Below are positions 25,401 through 36,889 of a DNA stretch of 64,000 nt, one piece after another (positions within the stretch are counted from its first letter, which is position 1; the number at the start of each line of letters is the position of its first letter). A program made the translations under genes and the position numbers. Below the pieces are notes generated by a model. The model searched no databases, had not been told where the DNA came from, and worked only from the letters and a program-made list of their open reading frames with translations. Origin of the DNA: Meandrina meandrites (lineage: Eukaryota > Cnidaria > Anthozoa > Scleractinia > Meandrinidae); the NCBI GenBank assembly GCA_963693305.1, contig OY855908.1, positions 4,020,501-4,084,500 on the forward strand. The letters run 5' to 3'.

Positions 25401-28400
25401 AGTTAATCTCTCACTCGATAGTCATTACAGTAAAAGGCTTGATTTACTCCCACGCTTTGTAAATAGCTGACTGATCTGCCACCTGCCCACTGGGATTCTA
25501 AAAAAACACGTCTGAAAAAAATATATGTAAGAAAGACAAAGTAAAACTTGAAAACCTAACTATAAAACCTAAATTGAATTGGGAAGCAAAAAATGTAAAA
25601 CGAAACGGACAGTGAAACTTACTTGACTATTTGTGCTGATTCTTCAAGACGGTGAAGGACAATTCTAAACCAGACTGCGTACTTAACGAAACGATGTCTA
25701 AGTTCAACACTGCCATGAATGGTATAAAACTCAATTTATCAAAAATGAAAATAACAAAAAAAAAAATTACTTTATCCAAGTGTCAGAGTATTTAGTACTG
25801 TTATACTAATTGTGGACACTAAATACGAAAAAAATATATTAAAATGGAACAGATATTTGTTAAAAGTCCCAATTGGCAGGAGGCTGACCATCTGGCTATT
25901 TACAAAGCGTGACCGAGGATTTGAACTCGGGACGACCGAGAACAAATCCAGCTAGTGGCAAGGTGGAGGATTTGAACCCGGGACCTCTGGATTACAAGTC
26001 CAGCGCCCAAACCGCTAGGCCACAGAATCAAAATAACAGGTACACAAACCTACGTTAGCTCGCTAGAGGACTTGCTGGCAAGTATCTTTCCCAGCTTTTT
26101 TTTCACATTGCCTTGCGCATGTCTGTTTTTTTTACCATAATCTGAGAGTCTACACTTTCAAACTTCATCTTTGTTTCATTGCAGGCACTTTTCAAAGACT
26201 CAAAGTGCTTTGTCTCCATACCTGAATTGTCTTCAACTGATGTGTCTAACATTTTGACCAAATGGCTGAAAGCCGAGAAAAGGGCCCTTCAGGAACATCA
26301 GCTGCAAGTGCTCAAAGATGCCTTTCAACAATGCCCCCTTCCTTTGTTCCTGAAGATCTCGTACGACGAGGCACGTCTGTGGAGGTCGTATTCCCCGCCC
26401 AGTGAGACCTGTCTAGAGACAACCATACGGAAGGCTATTGACAAACTTTTCGAGAGAGTTGAAAAAAGCCATGGCGAGGTTCTTGTACGACGTGCACTGG
26501 GATACTTAACAGCTGGTAACTTTTAACACTCAAGCCTTTTTCACAAATTGCCTCGATTTAAACGGTCTTACACTACGGCTTGAAGCTGCTTTCAACAATT
26601 CACGACACCGCATCAATGAACTGCTTAACAGCTATATTTGAACGGTCGCATACTAGAGCTTATGCAAAGACTCGAAAGTTAGAACTACTTTGTGCAGCAT
26701 AACAACAGTACCACATGAAAGTACTGCTCAGTAGCTTTCATTTGAATGGTCACACACGCGTCACAGAAAGTTTAAAACGCATTTGATTTCAAGTTTGATA
26801 CTGGAATTGAAATGGTTTGAATTTTGTCCTGTTTCTTTGTACCACCAGCATCACGCGGTCTGACTACGAACGAACTCGAGGACATCTTGTCCTGCGACGA
26901 GGCCCTCCTTCATGATGTGTTCCAGTACTGGACTCCACCCATCAGACGGCTCCCTCCCCTGCTGTGGGTCAGAATAAGAGCAGATCTTGCCTCATACCTG
27001 GTGGACAGGGGGGCTGATGGCACCCAAGTCACGTGCTGGTATCACCGTCAGTTTGTTCAAGCAGCCGAAGCCAGATACCTGTCCGATCCGCTTGAGAAGA
27101 AACGCTTGCACAGCGCCATTGCTGATTACTTCTTGGGAAGAAATTTTGTGGGTAAGCGTGTTGATGAGCGTATCTTTTTTTTTAATTTGTTTATTTTTAC
27201 TATTTATGAGCGTATGATTTCTAGCTGCTCGAGAGCTCTCCAAACTCCTTCCTAAGTCCATTGATAACTCGCTAGGTGCACAGCTAAAAACAAATTGTTT
27301 TATCACAGCAACAGGGTCGTTAATGTTTCTGACAAATCTCTGCTCGCGAGAATTTTGACCTTTGTTTCATTTGAGCCTCCGATAAATTTGCAAAACGTGA
27401 TGACTATTACATTTTCATTCATTTTTTTTTAATGTTTTATGGGACTAAAAAAAACACACTGATAGAAAAGTTGGGAAGACCTTCACCTTCGTTCTCTATT
27501 CAAAATTAACAAGAATTTTTCTCGGTGATGAGAACGAGCAAAAAAAGTTTCTGCCCAGTGGCGATTGCACGTCTTGTAATTTTATGTAGCTCAGGCGTTT
27601 GATGCATGCCCGTGCTACTGTAATTGATCGCGCTGGTGTTATAAAAAGTTTTAATGTTGAAAACAGTGGAAAAGAGGGGAGCTAGGGTGTATGCAAACGA
27701 TCATCGAACGATTAGCAGATTCTAGAAATGCTTTTGTTTTATTTGTTTATACAGCGGAGAACACGAAAGAGACAACCCTAATTCACGGCAAACACGTGCG
27801 CTTGGCGAGTATTTCTGGGCAACCCCTGTTATTGTCCAAAGGCAGCTACAATTTGAGGAAACTTCACGAGCTTCCTGTTCAACTGATTCACAGCCAAAGA
27901 TGGGACGAGTTGAAAAGTGAAGTGCTCTGCAACTTCCACTGGCTCAGCATAAAAATAGCCGCGCGTTCTCTTAGGTAGGGCAATCATGTTTTAACAAAAT
28001 TTCACGTAATTCTAGAAAAATGTTCTTGCAAGTCGTCGTGCGCTAATAGTTACCCTGGTTCTACAGGCTTTGGCTTTTCCCCTTTTGACACAAGACTATA
28101 GTATTTGCTGGTTTTTCTTACCTAAACAATGCATTATCACTGTAATTACAGATCTGTGTTGGATAATTTTCATGCCGCCATGAACGCTGTTAATGACCCT
28201 GATATTGCTGCTGTTGGGGAAACGCTTCAACTCGCTCAAGACGCCATTTTGAGCGACCCTAAACAACTCGCTGCACAGTTTGTAGCCAGGCTTTATGAGG
28301 TACACCCATTTAACTTAATGTCGCTCATGTTTTTTTTTTAAATCATGAATTTTTTGTTGAGTTTACATTGCATCATTGTTAAAATACCATGCGGCCGTAG

Positions 28401-31400
28401 TCAGCCGGATCTTTATCTAGGATTAGCGGTGGAACAAGGAGGGGTTTTCCAGTCATTTCGGTTGGAATGAAAATAGAGAAATAAGGCTGACGATTTCCAT
28501 TTTTCCGGAAAGTTTTCGCTGGAATGAGCTGTACAGTTGGACTTTTCAACCGAAAATCCCGGTTTTTCATGACAAATGATAAACGCTTTACCTTCACCTA
28601 TAGCGGCACAATCTTATGGAACAGTCTTCCTTCCAACGTAAGACAAGCAGAATCTCTTGGGCAGTTAAAAGGTTTACAAAAACAAGTACTTTAAGGCACG
28701 GCATTCGTGGAAAGTAACTTTTTCTTTATGATAGCTTATCATTAGAAGTTTAGTATTTATGTAAGGATTATTGTAGTACTTTTAAAAGCTGATGATCCAT
28801 CCCCAGGTGACACAGAAATGTATCTTAATTGCACTAACAACCGTATCGCTGATAGGGTAAATTTTACGTGGTGTTTTGGTTACTAGCTTTCAGTCTTACA
28901 ACAACTGTTTCTGTTGATTTTTTTGACAGTATAAAGTTCAGAATGCCTATCACGTGATTACAACCAACCTATCACCAGTAAGTATCTATGCGTTCCTGTA
29001 AGAGCCTTTGTCTTTAACCAATTAGGATTAACCTGCGGCAAGGGGCGGGCATGAAACTTATTATCTGTGGGAAACGTGGGAAGCGTTGCATCATCGAAAG
29101 CAGGCTTTGTTTTGAATTTGTAACTGATTTAGATTGGTCACGTGGCACGAAGTTATGAGCCAATTACCGAGTTAGTCTCAGTCACGCAACGCTTCTTTCA
29201 TTAGCGCTGCCAAAATTTCCTTTACGCCACTCCTAACCTCTAGCTCTCCTTACTTTAGGTGCTTTCCAAGCTTGTCCAGGATTCCCGCAGCCCTCCTGAG
29301 CCCACACTCATCCCGTCCAGAGGTTTCTTGACCCCTCCGGGTGGACAGTTAGTACAGACATTAGTGGGACACTCGACAAGCGCGGTCTACGGACTCGCCG
29401 CTACGAGTGACGGCAGATATGCTGTTACAGGTATCAACTCTCTTTCTTTCTTTTCAAAATATTTTCTGATTTTCTACTTATAGCCTGGTATCGACTTGTG
29501 TTCCTTTCTTTTTAAGTAGGTTATGTAGTTGGAAAGTTTGAAAAAAATTTATAATAATGTTAACAAGAATGTCTTCTTACTACATCTGTTCATCTGTATT
29601 TAGTTATTTATGTATTCCGAGTGGTGGCAAAGAGTCGTAAGAAGTTTAAATAACCTGAGCTAATTTAATGAGAATTTAAATTTGCAAGGACCACCGTGAC
29701 GAAATAGAAGTACCGGATCCTCTAAATGTAGGAGATCTAATCAGCTATAAAAAAATAGTAAACGAAGAAAAGCAAGGCTGATTGAACAGTTAATGTGGTT
29801 GGTTGGTTGATTTGTATGACATTGGTATGGAAGGAAATGTTTGCAAAACTTGCCAAAAGACTGCAGGACAGGTCATTGCAACTTGCCATCCAACCAGTCA
29901 TTCGTTGATATCATTATTTCAGTTTTTAAGCTGCTGTTGTTTTTCCATTAACCTAAGTACAATTACTTCTCTTGTCATCAGTGTGAAATTCGACCCAACA
30001 AATTTCACACTGATGACGAAGTCCACCGAGATCCGTGTGGCGTCTCTGATTGGCTGCTAATTGCAACCAATCAGAAACACTTTAAGAGCTGCGTCGGGAT
30101 TTCCAACATCTCTTAAGCGAGGGATGAATTGTGGGCCATTTTGTTACAGGCTCGGAGGATGGTGTGGTGAAGGTCTGGGACATCAGAGATGGTTCGTTAT
30201 TGCTGACCGTGACGGAAGCTGGGGACGAGATTGGCATGATAACGTGTTGTTGTGATGATGACGTCATCGTGGCTTCCTCTAAGCGTGGGATAGACGTTAT
30301 TTCATTTGAGACTGGTGAAATACTTCACAGGTATTCATTCCTGCTCAATTCACGGATACACTTTTTTTCTTGTTTTGTGTGATGTTTTTTACTTTGGTTT
30401 TTGGAGGTTTTATTGTAGTCATTGTTTTTTTTTTTAATTCTCGGTTTTACAAGGGGCTGACAGCAATGATGAAAACTTGCATTGTGTTCCTTTTGAGGTT
30501 ACTAAAATTGAACTGCATTAAAATCGCACAATTTTGGACGCGCTTAATTTCGGACAAACGTTTTTATCCGAAATTTTGTTTGTCGCTTTTTCCTTGTTTC
30601 TGCATGATTAACTCGCCCTGTACAAAAGCCTCGTTACCTGAGAGTTAGTCTGCGAACAGGCTCTCTGCTGGGGCAGCGCAACGCGCGAGCGTCTGCGAGT
30701 TTCAGCGAGCAAAGCGAGCCGCTGAGTCGACGAGAAAAGAGAGCCTGCTCACGGGCTACCTGCGAGTGAAACGGTACAGGCTATCTAAGAAGTGAACCAC
30801 AGCTTTTCCACATAGTTACAAGACAAGTTAGCCTTTGTCTAGTCATCGTTAAACTGTACTTCTGCAAACATAAGTTCGCCGTCGACGAAGTTAATTCTTT
30901 TTTTCGTATAACAGAGTAGAAACGAAGTACTTCAAGAGCTTTCCTCCACTCACCCTGGCCGGCGATAAAGGCTCCAAAGTTGTCTTCTTCAAAGAAAAGA
31001 GCTTGAATGTGATGCTTACCGCAACTGGAAAAACTCTGCACCATTTTACAAGCATCAAACCTGTCGGCAATGCGGGACAAAACACTTTATTAACTTCCTG
31101 GAATGACATTGTACTCTGTAACTCGAAAGAAGATGAAAATTCCTTGAAGGTGATCGACATAAACGACTTTAAAATACTTCATTCATTTAACGTTTTGGAA
31201 GACAAAGATGAAGAAGAATTCCTTCACCTCACTCAAATCGTAATGAAATCGGAAAATGTGGTTCTCGTCGCTAAGAAGATGAAAATTGACTTGTACTCGG
31301 TCAATAAAGGCGAGCTGTTACGAACATACAAATGCAAAATCGACGACTGGATTCGAAACGCCTCACTGGACCCCACTCAGAACGCGTTAGTCTTTCCAAA

Positions 31401-34400
31401 ACGCGATAAAGTGGCTCTAATTGATCTTGAAAGCGGCGAGAGAAAAGACGTTCTACCGCATCCTAATTACGTTTCCAGGACTTTTGCCCTAAGCTCTGAT
31501 GTCATTCTTACTTCCGGCGGCGACAATATTGTGAGGGTCTGGGATCTAACCCGACAGGATGTTCATCGACAAGTGGAAAAACCCGAGACTTTGATGAACA
31601 TTTATTCAATCCCTGGGGACTCCCGACACCTGGTAACAGTCGGCCGATTGGGGATTGACAACTTCTGTGTGACCGTTTGGGATTTGCACAGCATGTTACC
31701 TGTGCACAAAGTCACCGGCATAACAACAAGTTACCTTCAAATCATTAACGACAGAAGAGCTGTTATCCGTCTGGACGAGAACGTCACGATCGTTGACTTA
31801 GAAACGTGGAAAGTTGTAACGGTTCTCAAAGGAAAAATCCCAGCGTATGACTTTTTAGGTATTGACGATATCTGTGTTGTGAACAACAAAACAGAAATTC
31901 TTACCTACTCGTACGATCGCAAGCATTTGACGCTTTACAGCATCGAAACGGGAGATCAAGTCGCAGTTTTAAAATCAAGCCAACCTCAGTACAATCTTCG
32001 CTCATTCATCGTGAACTCACAAGGAACAATCGCAGTATGGACAGACGAGCCTTGCCGGCAGGTGTTTGTGTGGGACCTGGTGAAGAGAGAGCAAATTTTT
32101 ATCATCGAAAGGGAGGGGTATGAGAGGCTGACTATGTCCCACGCAGGGCTCACCCCAGATGGCAAGTATTTCGTGTCTAGTGCACGGAACACCAAGAAAA
32201 GCGACTACATCCGGCACTCGGCTGTGTGGGATGTGCGTAACAGTAAGTACACTCTTGTTTGAGATTCTCCCAACTAGTTCTACAAGAAATATGTAGTGTC
32301 TGTAAGGAGAATTTGTATGTTGATAAAAGGACTTAAAGGGGGTTAATACATCATCAAATTCTCCCAACTAGTACTATAAGAAATCTATGAAGACAAGTAA
32401 AGAGAATTTGTATGTTGACATGACAGCTTAAAGGGGGTTAATACATCATCAAATTCTCCCAACTAGTACTATAAGAAATCTATGAAGACAAGTAAAGAGA
32501 ATTTGTATGTTGATAAAAGGGCTTAAAGGGGGTTAATACATCATCACATTCTCCCAACTAGTACTATAAGAAATCTATGAAGACAAGTAAAGAGAATGAA
32601 GACCAGTATGAAGACCAGTAAGGAGAATGTACTATAAATCATGTTTCAGGAAAGCTTGCGCATGACTTGCGATACACGAACGATACAGACGCCATTTCTT
32701 TGGCAGTGATGGACAACGGTCGTGCAGTGACGGCTCACAAGGACTTGAACATAATTTGCTGGGACATTTTAAAAGGTATGACGATAAAATCCATCTCCTT
32801 TCCTTCTGTAACTTTTAATGGCCATGCAAATAAAGCTCAAGTATTGACATTGTTCCTCTTTCAAAAGTACAACAGATTTTAAAATTCTTTATTATTCATA
32901 ACATATGGTACGTCACGTTGGTAGAATTCAGAGTGAACACAGAGCAATAATAAATTGTCCAATTATTTGGTCCGACGGTAGACGATACGAAAAGAAGCAG
33001 AATGGGGCATATTCCATCACAGAGCATGCACGGCGGATTCGACGCCAATGGCCACATAAACGCAGTGCTGAATTCTACCTCCACGGGAAGCTGTTTAGAA
33101 GGGTGGGTGGGTCTTGGTTTATGCGGGGAGCTCCGCCCCAGAGTCCAAACCCTGACCCTTGTATATATCATTTTTGACAATAAAGGGGACCGTTTCGTAA
33201 ACCTATCAGAATGGATAATCCATCTCTTTTCTTTATTTTTCACTTATTAAACCTCCCATCGTGCGCTGCGATGTTATTCCCCGGACAAACTTTAGTAAGC
33301 GTATTTTCTATGGCATGGTATAAACGCTCGTGTGTATACCGAGAAAATACAAGTGACTCGTGGGATATTCTAGCTACTCGAAAGCGTTGCATAACAAGTT
33401 TCTACTACCTACAGCCTGAAAGAGGTACCCTTTAGGTTACTATCCTGCCCCAGTATAGGAGGCAGCGTGGCCTAGTGGTTAGGGCGCTGGACTTGTAATC
33501 CGGAGGTCCAGGGTTCAAATCCTCCTCCCTGCCACTAGATGGATTTGTCTTCGGTGGTCCCGAATTCAACTCCTCCACGCTTTGTAAATAGCCAGCTGCT
33601 CAGCCTCCTACCAGTTGGGGTTTTTAACAAATTTCTGTTCTACTTGTAATATTTGTTTGCTTATTTACAGTGTCCACAATTAGTACAACAGTGCTAAATA
33701 CTCCGACACTTAAATAAAGTGATTTATTATTTTATTTAGTATCAAAAATTTGGATAAACATTAGCCAGCTTGCAGCCCCCTCACTGGGGAATAAGTAGGG
33801 CGTGGTCCAATGTAACCACCGCAGGGAGCATCTGTGAATGTGGGACACGGGACCGCCGTTAGAAGCAAGATTGTTGGTGAGGCTGAAGCTAATTAACCAA
33901 ACACATGCATATCCTTGTCTCGCTTTTTAGGGATCGCCCTTCATATCCTTCCCAGCAGTCATTTCAGCAACCTGCGAATTGACGTCATTGCGTCAGAAGG
34001 GGACTTGGTGATCTCCTATGAGGAGAAGACGCTGACCATGTGGGACATGAAGGCAGGCGCACAAAAGGCAACCTTCACGGCAGATAAGGTGAAAGAGAAG
34101 GATGTGGTATTAGTACCAAAAAAACCCTCGCAGAAAGGCGGCGTTCGAACAAGGTTTAAGTTTCAGTTTCTGTATACGGCGGTATAAGCCCCCGTTTATT
34201 GCAAATCGTTTATTTTTTTGGCAAGCATATCAGCAGAGGGAATTTTATGTTTAAAAAAATAATCGGCCTTACATTTGCGAGGGAATTTTGCACCTGAAAA
34301 AGTTTAGGTGCACTTAGAGAATACTATGTGGTAAAATACTCTAAGTGCTCTAGGAAGTCTCTGAATGTGCTGTAATGTCATAAAATACAACACCTCCCCT

Positions 34401-35717
34401 ACAGTAGCAGGATTAATCCAAAGTTAAGCCCATGGCTTTGTATCCGCTTTATATTCGGGGAGTGGTGGGTGGGGGATTATTTCGAAATTTTACAGTATTC
34501 TCTCAGGACAGAATTTTTAGGTAGAACATTTCGTGTTCGAAATCGAAACATTGCCATAACTGTTTTTTTTTCTTTTCACAGATGACAGCCGTACATCCCG
34601 TGGGGGAGGGTCAGTGTGTTGCTCTGGGCTATGAAAGCGTATTACCCTTAGTACTTCTCACTCTCCAGGGTGGGGACATGAAGCCGTACGAATTTCCTCC
34701 AGAGGGTACGAAGGCCATGGCTGGAACAGGTGCGATTTAGAACCACGTTATTGTCATAAAGCCAAGAATTAAGCTTTTTATCTGCGTCGGAAGGTGCGTG
34801 GCCCAATGGGTAGTGCGCTGAACTCGCAATCGAACGGTCCTGTGTTCTTGGGCAAGACACTTTACTCTCACAGTGCCTTTCTTCGCCCAGGTGTATACAT
34901 GGGTACCGGCAAATTTACTGCTGGGGGTAACCCTGCGATGGACTTGCATCCCATCCAGGGGGGAGTAGAAATAATCCTAGTCCCATCATGCTGTGGGATC
35001 CGGGATAAGCTTCGGGCTGATGGGCCACTAGCCTCGAACGCAGACCTGTAACTCTGCAAAAGTGAATTAGGACTGCTTCTCGTGATATTTTTTATCTGAA
35101 TAGACCTTTTTTGCTTGGGTGTTTTGTTGCCCCATTACAGACCATGTGATGATACTCTTGAGAATTCTTGCTTTCAAATTTTCAAGTAGTCGCCTGTTAA
35201 TATGAATGAATAAATTTTATGTGGTCAAAAGAAAAATTCAGTAAGACACTACCTCTCTGGAACCTCTATTTTTATTCGCCTGCTGTAAACACTACCTCTA
35301 TTGTTATTCAGGGCTAAGGGCATTGTTATGACCTGTTATCTATTGGTTTTGGAACCAATGAAGTAACTCGTTCCGAGAGCTAGTGGGCGACCCGAAAAAA
35401 TCTCTAGAGAATATCACGTGGTCTGTAATGGGAAAACAAACAGCCCAAGCGAAAAAGGTCTATTCAATACATTCATTCAATGTCTTAAACCTTCTCAGAA
35501 AAAGACATTCGTTTTAGTTTTAAACATGTACTTCCACCCACATCGTGCTTCAAAGCAGTTGCAATTCACATTCTTTCGTTTCTCGTTATCTTTTTCTTTT
35601 ATTTAACTCCTATCGTCTCTATATTATGTGTTATTAACAACTCTGTTGGTGATTTTCTTAGACGTGCAGATAGTCTTTGAAGGCATTGAGGATACGTTTG
35701 GTGATGAAGGCAAATAA
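16493..35717 (+). CDS. NWD-family protein: DUF4062, NACHT ATPase and WD40 repeats (24 exons)
   Basis: This signal-transduction ATPase of the STAND class resembles vertebrate NWD1/NWD2. Exons: 16493-16677, 17725-17970, 18591-18697, 19083-19168, 19816-19932, 20044-20159, 21269-21492, 22008-22280, 22860-23068, 23788-23930, 24735-24837, 25167-25379, 26185-26515, 26849-27151, 27755-27974, 28152-28299, 28930-28977, 29259-29430, 30150-30330, 30915-32242, 32650-32775, 33931-34181 (end uncertain), 34582-34729, 35662-35717. All join in phase with GT-AG borders. The sum is 1,778 codons with that exon 22, close to the roughly 1,740 residues I recall for human NWD2. The start MGTGASS fits an N-myristoylation signal; a lysine-rich linker follows. 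The exon 22 donor is ambiguous: the strongest site (34153/34154) breaks frame with exon 23, while 34181 or 34106 keeps it. Confidence 0.85.
18591..20159 (+). other. NWD gene: DUF4062-type N-terminal domain exons
   Basis: Exons 3-6 encode the RTIRIFLSSTFT start of a DUF4062/TIR-like fold, then DTEHERNALMENVYPKLREF, VVDMRWGVRDDATDTHMTTE, the LCLREIKACQEISVGPNFV stretch and EKYGYRPLL. The motif order matches the N-terminal region of NWD proteins and supports the family call more strongly than the WD40 part does. Confidence 0.85.
22495..22560. repeat. Decayed palindromic MITE in NWD intron 8
   Basis: Begins 'tagcctgtgaatacagccacctctcattgctcc' and ends with a partial inverse, like the complete element at 24899-25006 but shortened and diverged. 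Confidence 0.5.
22583..22695 (+). mobile_element. tRNA-like SINE head in NWD intron 8
   Basis: The sequence 'cttagctcagtggttagagcgcc' resembles a tRNA A box and 'ggggttagattcc' a B box. The anticodon arm does not fold as a real tRNA, so I call a SINE or tRNA relic. Confidence 0.5.
23788..25379 (+). other. NWD gene: NACHT NTPase exons
   Basis: Exons 10-12 carry Walker A (VIHGKSGCGKTSVIALAAKA), a following helix region RFLGTTPRSSTIRRMLKSI, and Walker B (LVIILDSLDQLSPLDGARKL) with PHVKFIVSTLPD, the sensor-like strand. The arrangement is that of an NWD/NPHP3-type NACHT module. Exons 13-17 continue with the helical region before the WD40 repeats. Confidence 0.85.
24899..25006. mobile_element. Palindromic MITE with flanking duplication, NWD intron 11
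   Basis: Inverted termini TAGCCTGCGAATACAGCC...GTATTCGCAGGCTA enclose a gcgatgagag/ctctcatcgc palindrome. AAAGTTGGT occurs immediately on both sides (8-9 bp duplication). A decayed relative follows exon 6 at about 20177-20275. Confidence 0.8.
25755..26025 (-). mobile_element. tRNA-derived SINE, family B, minus orientation
   Basis: On minus the head reads 'gtggcctagcggtttgggcgctggacttgtaatcc' with a B-box 'gggttcaaatcc', then a second 'gagttcaaatcc'-like box and a tail ending in 'acaattagtataac'. It is the same family as 33460-33745 in opposite orientation. It lies in NWD intron 12. Confidence 0.8.
28560..28695 (+). pseudogene. LINE ORF2 C-terminal relic in NWD intron 16
   Basis: The plus frame reads FTYSGTILWNSLPSNVRQ followed by 'AESLGQLKG' and a stop at about 28690-28692. 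'Y.G..LWNSLP..VR...SL..FK' is the usual end of many non-LTR reverse transcriptases. Only the tail is left. Confidence 0.65.
30648..30762. repeat. Palindromic MITE-like repeat in NWD intron 19
   Basis: Ends 'agtctgcgaacaggctctct' and 'agagagcctgctcacgggct' are imperfect inverses around a GC-rich core with cgcgagcg/cagcgagc words, like the TAGCCTGCG family elsewhere in the window. Confidence 0.5.
32264..32615 (+). repeat. Tandem repeat, about 95-bp unit, NWD intron 20
   Basis: Unit starts with 'attctcccaactagt' occur at 32264, 32358, 32453 and 32548 (period 94-95). Each unit contains 'agagaatttgtatgttga' and 'cttaaagggggttaatacatcatca'. The last unit is cut short. Confidence 0.9.
33250..33400 (+). 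repeat. Copy of the dispersed repeat at 1498-1795
   Basis: Shares 'catcgtgcgctgcg', 'gcgtattttctatggcatggta', 'aaaatacaagtgactcgtgggatattc' and 'actcgaaagcgttgcataac' with the first copy, in the same order. It lies in NWD intron 21. Confidence 0.65.
33460..33745 (+). mobile_element. tRNA-derived SINE, family B
   Basis: The head has A-box 'gcgtggcctagtggttagggcgctgg', a 'cttgtaat' anticodon-like loop and B-box 'gggttcaaatcc', then a body ending 'gtgtccacaattagtacaac...aataaagtgattt'. It is the inverse-orientation partner of 25755-26025. The head looks tRNA-like but runs straight into the SINE body. Confidence 0.82.
34786..35052 (+). mobile_element. tRNA-derived SINE, family A
   Basis: A-box 'gtgcgtggcccaatgggtagtgcgctg', then 'ttgggcaagacactttactctca', 'gtgtatacatgggtaccggcaaatttactgctgggggtaaccctgcgatg' (shown here as landmarks) and an end 'gatgggccactagcct'. 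It is the partner of the minus copy at 112-392 and lies in NWD intron 23. Confidence 0.8.
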
Positions 35718-36889
35718 GCAAGTCGATGGAGAGGACGAGGATGAAGAAACAGAGGCAAAACAGAGGACAAGAATTCGGAGATCGCGCTTACGCACAAATC
35801 GCGGATGTAAACGCTTAAAATATGCTTGATCGCCGAACCGGAGACCCGGGGGGCTGTTCAACAAAGTTTTTTAGGCACCGTATTTAATCGAGTTGAACAC
35901 AGTAACCCTTTTGTATACTTATTTATATTTATATACTCGTATATTTTATATACTCGTAGAAAATGGTACCTTTTTCATACGCCTACAGCAGTAACACTAC
36001 CCACCTCCTCTAAACCTTCACTTGAGTAATAAATTCCTTGAAATGCTAAGATGAATCTGGCGTTGTGTGTCGAGATATTTTGGAAAGGCCTTTTAACTAC
36101 CTAAATGATAGTTTTCAATACCTTTTTTATACTTCACCTCGTAAGATCCCCCCAGCCACCCTAATCTCATTGAAAGTAAAAGTTCTAAAATATGCCGCCA
36201 AAACAAAGGACTTCTGAACACAAAATTTGAAAGGTTCCAAACGCGTAACAGTGATGAAAATTTCAATAAATATTTCGGTTGTTCAATAATTGTTGTTTAC
36301 AGTTTTTAAAACTGATTTTCACTGGACATAAGCGCAAATGCATAGGTGCTTGTGTTCGTGTGTTTTTGAGTCAGTTCTGGTGGGTTTTATGACGCCATAG
36401 AAAAAAAGTCGGGAAATCTAAGGGGCGAATTAGAAGGTACGATTTTGGCTACGATTATCGCATGCGACATTCTTACGCCATGACTACAACACGAATCCAC
36501 CGTACGCAAAAAGATGGGGACTGGTACATTTACCTAAAATGCTTAGCGTGCGAAAACCGTAAAAACGCTCATAAAACCGCACAGAAAAGCTCTAAAATCT
36601 TGAAACACAGCATGAACAACGTTGTTAGTACGGGGAGGAATTTGCGTCGCCCACTACCTCTCGGGGCCACCCAACGTTTCTTAGCCAATCATAAGACAAG
36701 CTCAGAGCTAAAGAATTGGAGTTCGTCCATCAGCGGACCAATCACAACCTTACTGTGAGTAACCAAAAATGATTTGGGTTGAGAAAGATTGAAAAGGATT
36801 ACGATCGAGGAACATGCAAATTTAGGCAGATATGTTTTATTGAATCAGCATACACATGCCAAGTGGTTTAGCAGTGTGGCAATTCGCGA
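35718..36889. other. NWD 3' flank
   Basis: AT-rich sequence with an AATAAA near 36027 that may end the NWD transcript. I see no supported exon. Confidence 0.4.

Larger units (their letters stand above)
29259..34729 (+). other. NWD gene: WD40 repeat exons
   Basis: Exons 18-23 carry WD40 blades. Clear ones are 'LVGHSTSAVYGLAATSDGRYAVTG' continuing across the intron into 'SEDGVVKVWD', 'TSGGDNIVRVWDL', 'VFVWDLVKREQ' and 'LTMWDMKAG'. Exon 20 alone is 1,328 bases. The C-terminus after the last blade ends in an acidic 18-residue stretch from exon 24. Confidence 0.8.

Noticed and set aside
33460..33535. tRNA gene on plus
   Set aside because: The A and B boxes are present but the sequence continues into a SINE body with a second copy in the window, so it is a SINE head.
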